In this document: one piece after another, positions 61,625 to 64,000 of the stretch
Position numbering within the stretch: position 1 is the stretch's first letter
Layout: each line of letters begins with the position of its first letter
NCBI RefSeq assembly: GCF_014197035.1
Contig: NZ_JACIEU010000006.1
Location: forward strand, 186,001 to 250,000
DNA: 64,000 bases
From: Sphingobium scionense
GTDB lineage: Bacteria; Pseudomonadota; Alphaproteobacteria; Sphingomonadales; Sphingomonadaceae
Direction: 5' to 3'
Position numbers and translations under genes: made by a program
The notes under the pieces: model-generated
Database searches by the model: none
Seen by the model: only the letters and a program-made list of their open reading frames with translations
Told to the model about the DNA's origin: nothing

Positions 61625-62890
61625 TCAAGCCGCCGGGGCGTCGAGGCCATAGGCGGTATGCAGCACGCGCACCGCCAGTTCGGTCTCGTCCTCGTCGATC
61701 AGCACCGAAACCTTGATCTCGCTGGTGGAAATCGCCTCGATGTTGATGCCGCGTTCGGCCAGCGTCTTGAACATGGTGGCGGCGACGCCGGCATGGCTGC
61801 GCATGCCCACGCCCACGACGCTGATCTTGGCGACTTCGGTGTCGGTGATGATCCGGCGGAAGCCGATCGCGTCCTTGTTCGCTTCCAGTATGTCGACGCT
61901 GCGGGCGAGGTCCGCGCGCGGGACGGTGAAGGTGACGTCGGTCTCCTCATTGTCCTTGCTGTCATTCTGGATGATCATGTCGACGTTGATCGCCGCATCG
62001 GCCAGCGGGGTGAAGATGCTGGCCACCGCGCCCGGCTTGTCGGGCACGCGGGTGACGATGATCTTCGCCTCATTCTTGTCATGGGCGATGCCGGTGATGA
62101 GCTGACGTTCCATCTTGCTTTCCTTGAGCTTGGCTTCCAGTTCCTCGTCGCTCACGATCAGCGTGCCGGGGAGGTCGTCCTGGGTGGGATCATCGAAGGA
62201 AGAGAGCACCTGCACGACCACGCCTTCCTTCATGGCGAGGCCGACCGAGCGAGTCTGCAGCACCTTGGCGCCGACCGAGGCCAGCTCCAGCATTTCCTCA
62301 TAGGTGACGAGGTCCAGCTTGCGGGCGCGCGCCACGATGCGCGGGTCGGTGGTGTAGACGCCGTCGACGTCGGTATAGATGTCGCAGCGATCGGCCTTGA
62401 CCGCCGCGGCCACCGCGACCGCCGACGTGTCCGAACCGCCACGGCCCAGCGTCGACACCCGGCCATCGTCCATCATGCCCTGGAAACCGGGGATGACGGC
62501 GACCTGCCCGGACTGCATCGCCGCAACCAGCGCGTCGGTCTCGATCGTGCTGATGCGCGCCTTGGCATGGGCCTCGATCGTGCGGATCGGCAATTGCCAG
62601 CCCAGCCAGCTGCGCGCGTCCACGCCGATCGCCTTCAGCGTCATCGCCAGCAGGCCGCTGGTGACCTGCTCGCCCGCCGCCACGACGACATCATATTCGG
62701 CCGGGTCGTAAAGGGCCGATGCTTCCTTGCAGAAGCCGACCAGGCGATCGGTCTCGCCCGCCATGGCCGACACCACGACCGCCACTTCATGGCCCTGGTC
62801 CACGACATGTTTGACGCGTGCCGCCACGTTGCGAATTCGCTCCATCCCCGCCATGGAGGTGCCGCCGAATTTCATCACGATGCGCGCCAT
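61625..62890 (-). CDS. lysC: Aspartate kinase
   Basis: 421 residues from the ATG at 62890. First step of the lysine, threonine and methionine pathway: ATP-dependent phosphorylation of aspartate. MARIVMKFGGTSMAGMERI and TLGRGGSDTSAVAVAAA mark the kinase domain; two ACT domains (about residues 265-410) sense lysine or threonine (VPDKPGAVASIFTPLADAAI, GVGMRSHAGVAATMFKTLAERG). Length fits the class with tandem ACT domains. Single copy, divergent from ubiG. Confidence 0.96.
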   Translation of the reverse strand: MARIVMKFGGTSMAGMERIRNVAARVKHVVDQGHEVAVVVSAMAGETDRLVGFCKEASALYDPAEYDVVVAAGEQVTSGLLAMTLKAIGVDARSWLGWQLPIRTIEAHAKARISTIETDALVAAMQSGQVAVIPGFQGMMDDGRVSTLGRGGSDTSAVAVAAAVKADRCDIYTDVDGVYTTDPRIVARARKLDLVTYEEMLELASVGAKVLQTRSVGLAMKEGVVVQVLSSFDDPTQDDLPGTLIVSDEELEAKLKESKMERQLITGIAHDKNEAKIIVTRVPDKPGAVASIFTPLADAAINVDMIIQNDSKDNEETDVTFTVPRADLARSVDILEANKDAIGFRRIITDTEVAKISVVGVGMRSHAGVAATMFKTLAERGINIEAISTSEIKVSVLIDEDETELAVRVLHTAYGLDAPAA

Positions 62891-63139
62891 TTGCTTGTCG
62901 AACCTATTCCTGTTTGTGAAACAAAATGTCCCAAAGGGCCAAAACGGCGCTCCTATTAGCAGCCGCGGCGGATATGGCAAGCAATCCTGCCTCACCGCCC
63001 GCCGCAGCAGCGGTCCATTTCCCGCACCATGCCCCGCCTTCAAAGACATAGCTATGGCAGCATGGCACATTGGCCTTCCCGCCGCCCGCTGCTAGAACGG
63101 CCGCACGGGTGCTTCCCCACCCAGCAAGACCCAAGGTGC

Positions 63140-63874
63140 ATGATGACTGAGACGACCGCGACGATCGACCCGAAGGAAGCTGCCCATTTCGGCACCATGG
63201 CCGCCGACTGGTGGGATCCCAAGGGGTCGAGCGCGATGCTGCACAAGCTGAACCCGGTCCGCCTCGCCTATATCCGCGCCGCGATCGACCGGCACTGGGA
63301 CAGCGACGATCATGGCTTCCGCCCGCTCAGCGGCAAGCGCGCGCTCGATGTCGGCTGCGGTGCCGGCCTGCTGGCCGAACCGCTCGCCCGCCTCGGCGCC
63401 AGCGTCACCGGCCTCGACGCCGCGCCGGAAAATATCGCCGTCGCTGTCGCCCATGCGCAGGGCCAGGGCCTTTCCATCGACTATCGTGCCACCCCGGTCG
63501 AGCAGGTCGGCGACAGCGGCTATGACCTCGTCACCTCGATGGAAGTGATCGAACATGTCGCCGATCCCGCCGCCTTCGTCCGCGCCCTCGCGGCCAGGCT
63601 CGCGCCCGATGGCCTGATGATCCTGTCCACCCCCAACCGCACGCCGATGTCGCGCCTCGCCATGATCACCATCGGCGAAAGCATCGGCGGCATTCCCAAG
63701 GGCACGCATGACTGGGCCAAGTTCATCACCCCCGATGAACTGACCGCCCTGCTCGAAGACGCGGGCCTCGAAGTCACCGACAGCAGCGGTCTCGCCTTCG
63801 ATCCGGCGCGCGGCTTCACCCTGTCGGCCAACAAAGCGATCAACTATCTGCTGACGGCGCGGCACAAGGACTGA
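63140..63874 (+). CDS. ubiG: Ubiquinone biosynthesis O-methyltransferase UbiG
   Basis: 244 residues from the ATG at 63140 (an ATG follows at once). Both O-methylations of ubiquinone synthesis use this SAM enzyme. EAAHFGTMAADWWDPKGSSAMLHKLNP is the family start; SAM site DVGCGAGLLAEPLARLGASVTGLDAAPEN; VTSMEVIEHVADPAAFVRALA; and STPNRTPMSRLAMITIGE. Cytoplasmic or membrane-associated. Divergent from lysC, an arrangement common in sphingomonads. Confidence 0.95.
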   Translation: MMTETTATIDPKEAAHFGTMAADWWDPKGSSAMLHKLNPVRLAYIRAAIDRHWDSDDHGFRPLSGKRALDVGCGAGLLAEPLARLGASVTGLDAAPENIAVAVAHAQGQGLSIDYRATPVEQVGDSGYDLVTSMEVIEHVADPAAFVRALAARLAPDGLMILSTPNRTPMSRLAMITIGESIGGIPKGTHDWAKFITPDELTALLEDAGLEVTDSSGLAFDPARGFTLSANKAINYLLTARHKD

Positions 63875-63930
63875 AACGGGACGGGCTTTCGCAACGATCA
63901 GGCACCCCACTGCCATCAGGAGATTGGGAC

Positions 63931-64000
63931 ATGACCGACGCTCCCGACAGGATCGACGCCTATATCGCCGCCCAGGCCGATTTCGCCCGCCCCATCCTCA
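63931..64000 (+). CDS. Start of a DUF1801/YdeI-like protein, truncated at the window edge
   Basis: An AGGAG lies before the ATG at 63931. The 23 residues in view (MTDAPDRIDAYIAAQADFA and onward) resemble the N-terminus of DUF1801 or YdeI/OmpD-associated small proteins. Too short for certainty. Confidence 0.5.
   Translation, partial: MTDAPDRIDAYIAAQADFARPIL

Overview
The window reads as the chromosome of a GC-rich alphaproteobacterium, most likely a sphingomonad (Sphingobium or Sphingomonas type). This rests on the gene content and order: cpoB-tilS-ftsH, a sphingomonad-style RsmB, HxlR/VOC/SRPBCC clusters, a TonB receptor with a Gly/Pro-rich insertion, and sphingomonad-style intergenic repeats. 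No rRNA, tRNA or CRISPR array was recognised.

Bases 1-24.8 kb are chromosomal backbone: the end of a Fis-type regulator, a lipoprotein, a GNAT acetyltransferase, a TPR protein, RsmB, GuaB, oleate hydratase, FtsH, TilS, CpoB, a RodZ-like HTH membrane protein, PtsP (EI-Ntr), two tandem Tat-exported aminotransferases, a TonB receptor with an EF-hand partner, and an oligogalacturonate-lyase-like protein. Bases 52.2-64 kb are backbone again: an operon of small VOC/SRPBCC/DUF1428 enzymes opposite an HxlR regulator, a SugE/Gdx exporter, an SDR-HxlR divergent pair, tandem paralogous lipoproteins, a nitronate monooxygenase, aspartokinase, UbiG and the start of a DUF1801/YdeI-like gene.

Between them lies about 27 kb of accessory DNA. 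The first part (24.9-42.8 kb) looks like an integrated mobilizable element. It has a large serine recombinase, a TumE-type toxin-antitoxin pair with its own palindromic operator, an AlpA-type regulator, a ParB-family protein, two degenerate nucleotidyltransferase-HEPN proteins with a sigma-region-4-like protein, and DUF6429, DUF6771 and DUF6118 proteins. Small TraD/TraC proteins lie opposite a TraA (MobQ) relaxase-helicase, with a recognisable oriT between them. No type IV secretion genes are present, so transfer would need a helper.

The second part (42.85-50.5 kb) is strikingly AT-rich and carries the most interesting system. It is a compact four-gene ribosomal-peptide locus on the minus strand: a 49-residue precursor with a double-glycine leader, an ATP-grasp ester/amide ligase of the MvdD (graspetide) type, an HlyD-like adaptor, and an ABC exporter with an intact C39 peptidase. 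I infer that the synthetase cross-links Thr/Ser with Asp/Glu in the 23-residue core, and that the exporter cuts after Gly-Gly and secretes the product. The precursor has its own promoter, and a perfect 30-base palindrome separates it from the synthetase. Beside it, on the plus strand, are a secreted DUF6624-like protein translationally coupled to a nucleotidyltransferase-fold protein, then a Fic protein on the minus strand.

Other structural signals are a family of hairpins with a constant CACGTG-containing loop and different covarying stems, a 33-base imperfect inverted repeat bounding the accessory region, and an ACGG-loop hairpin in the sugE leader.
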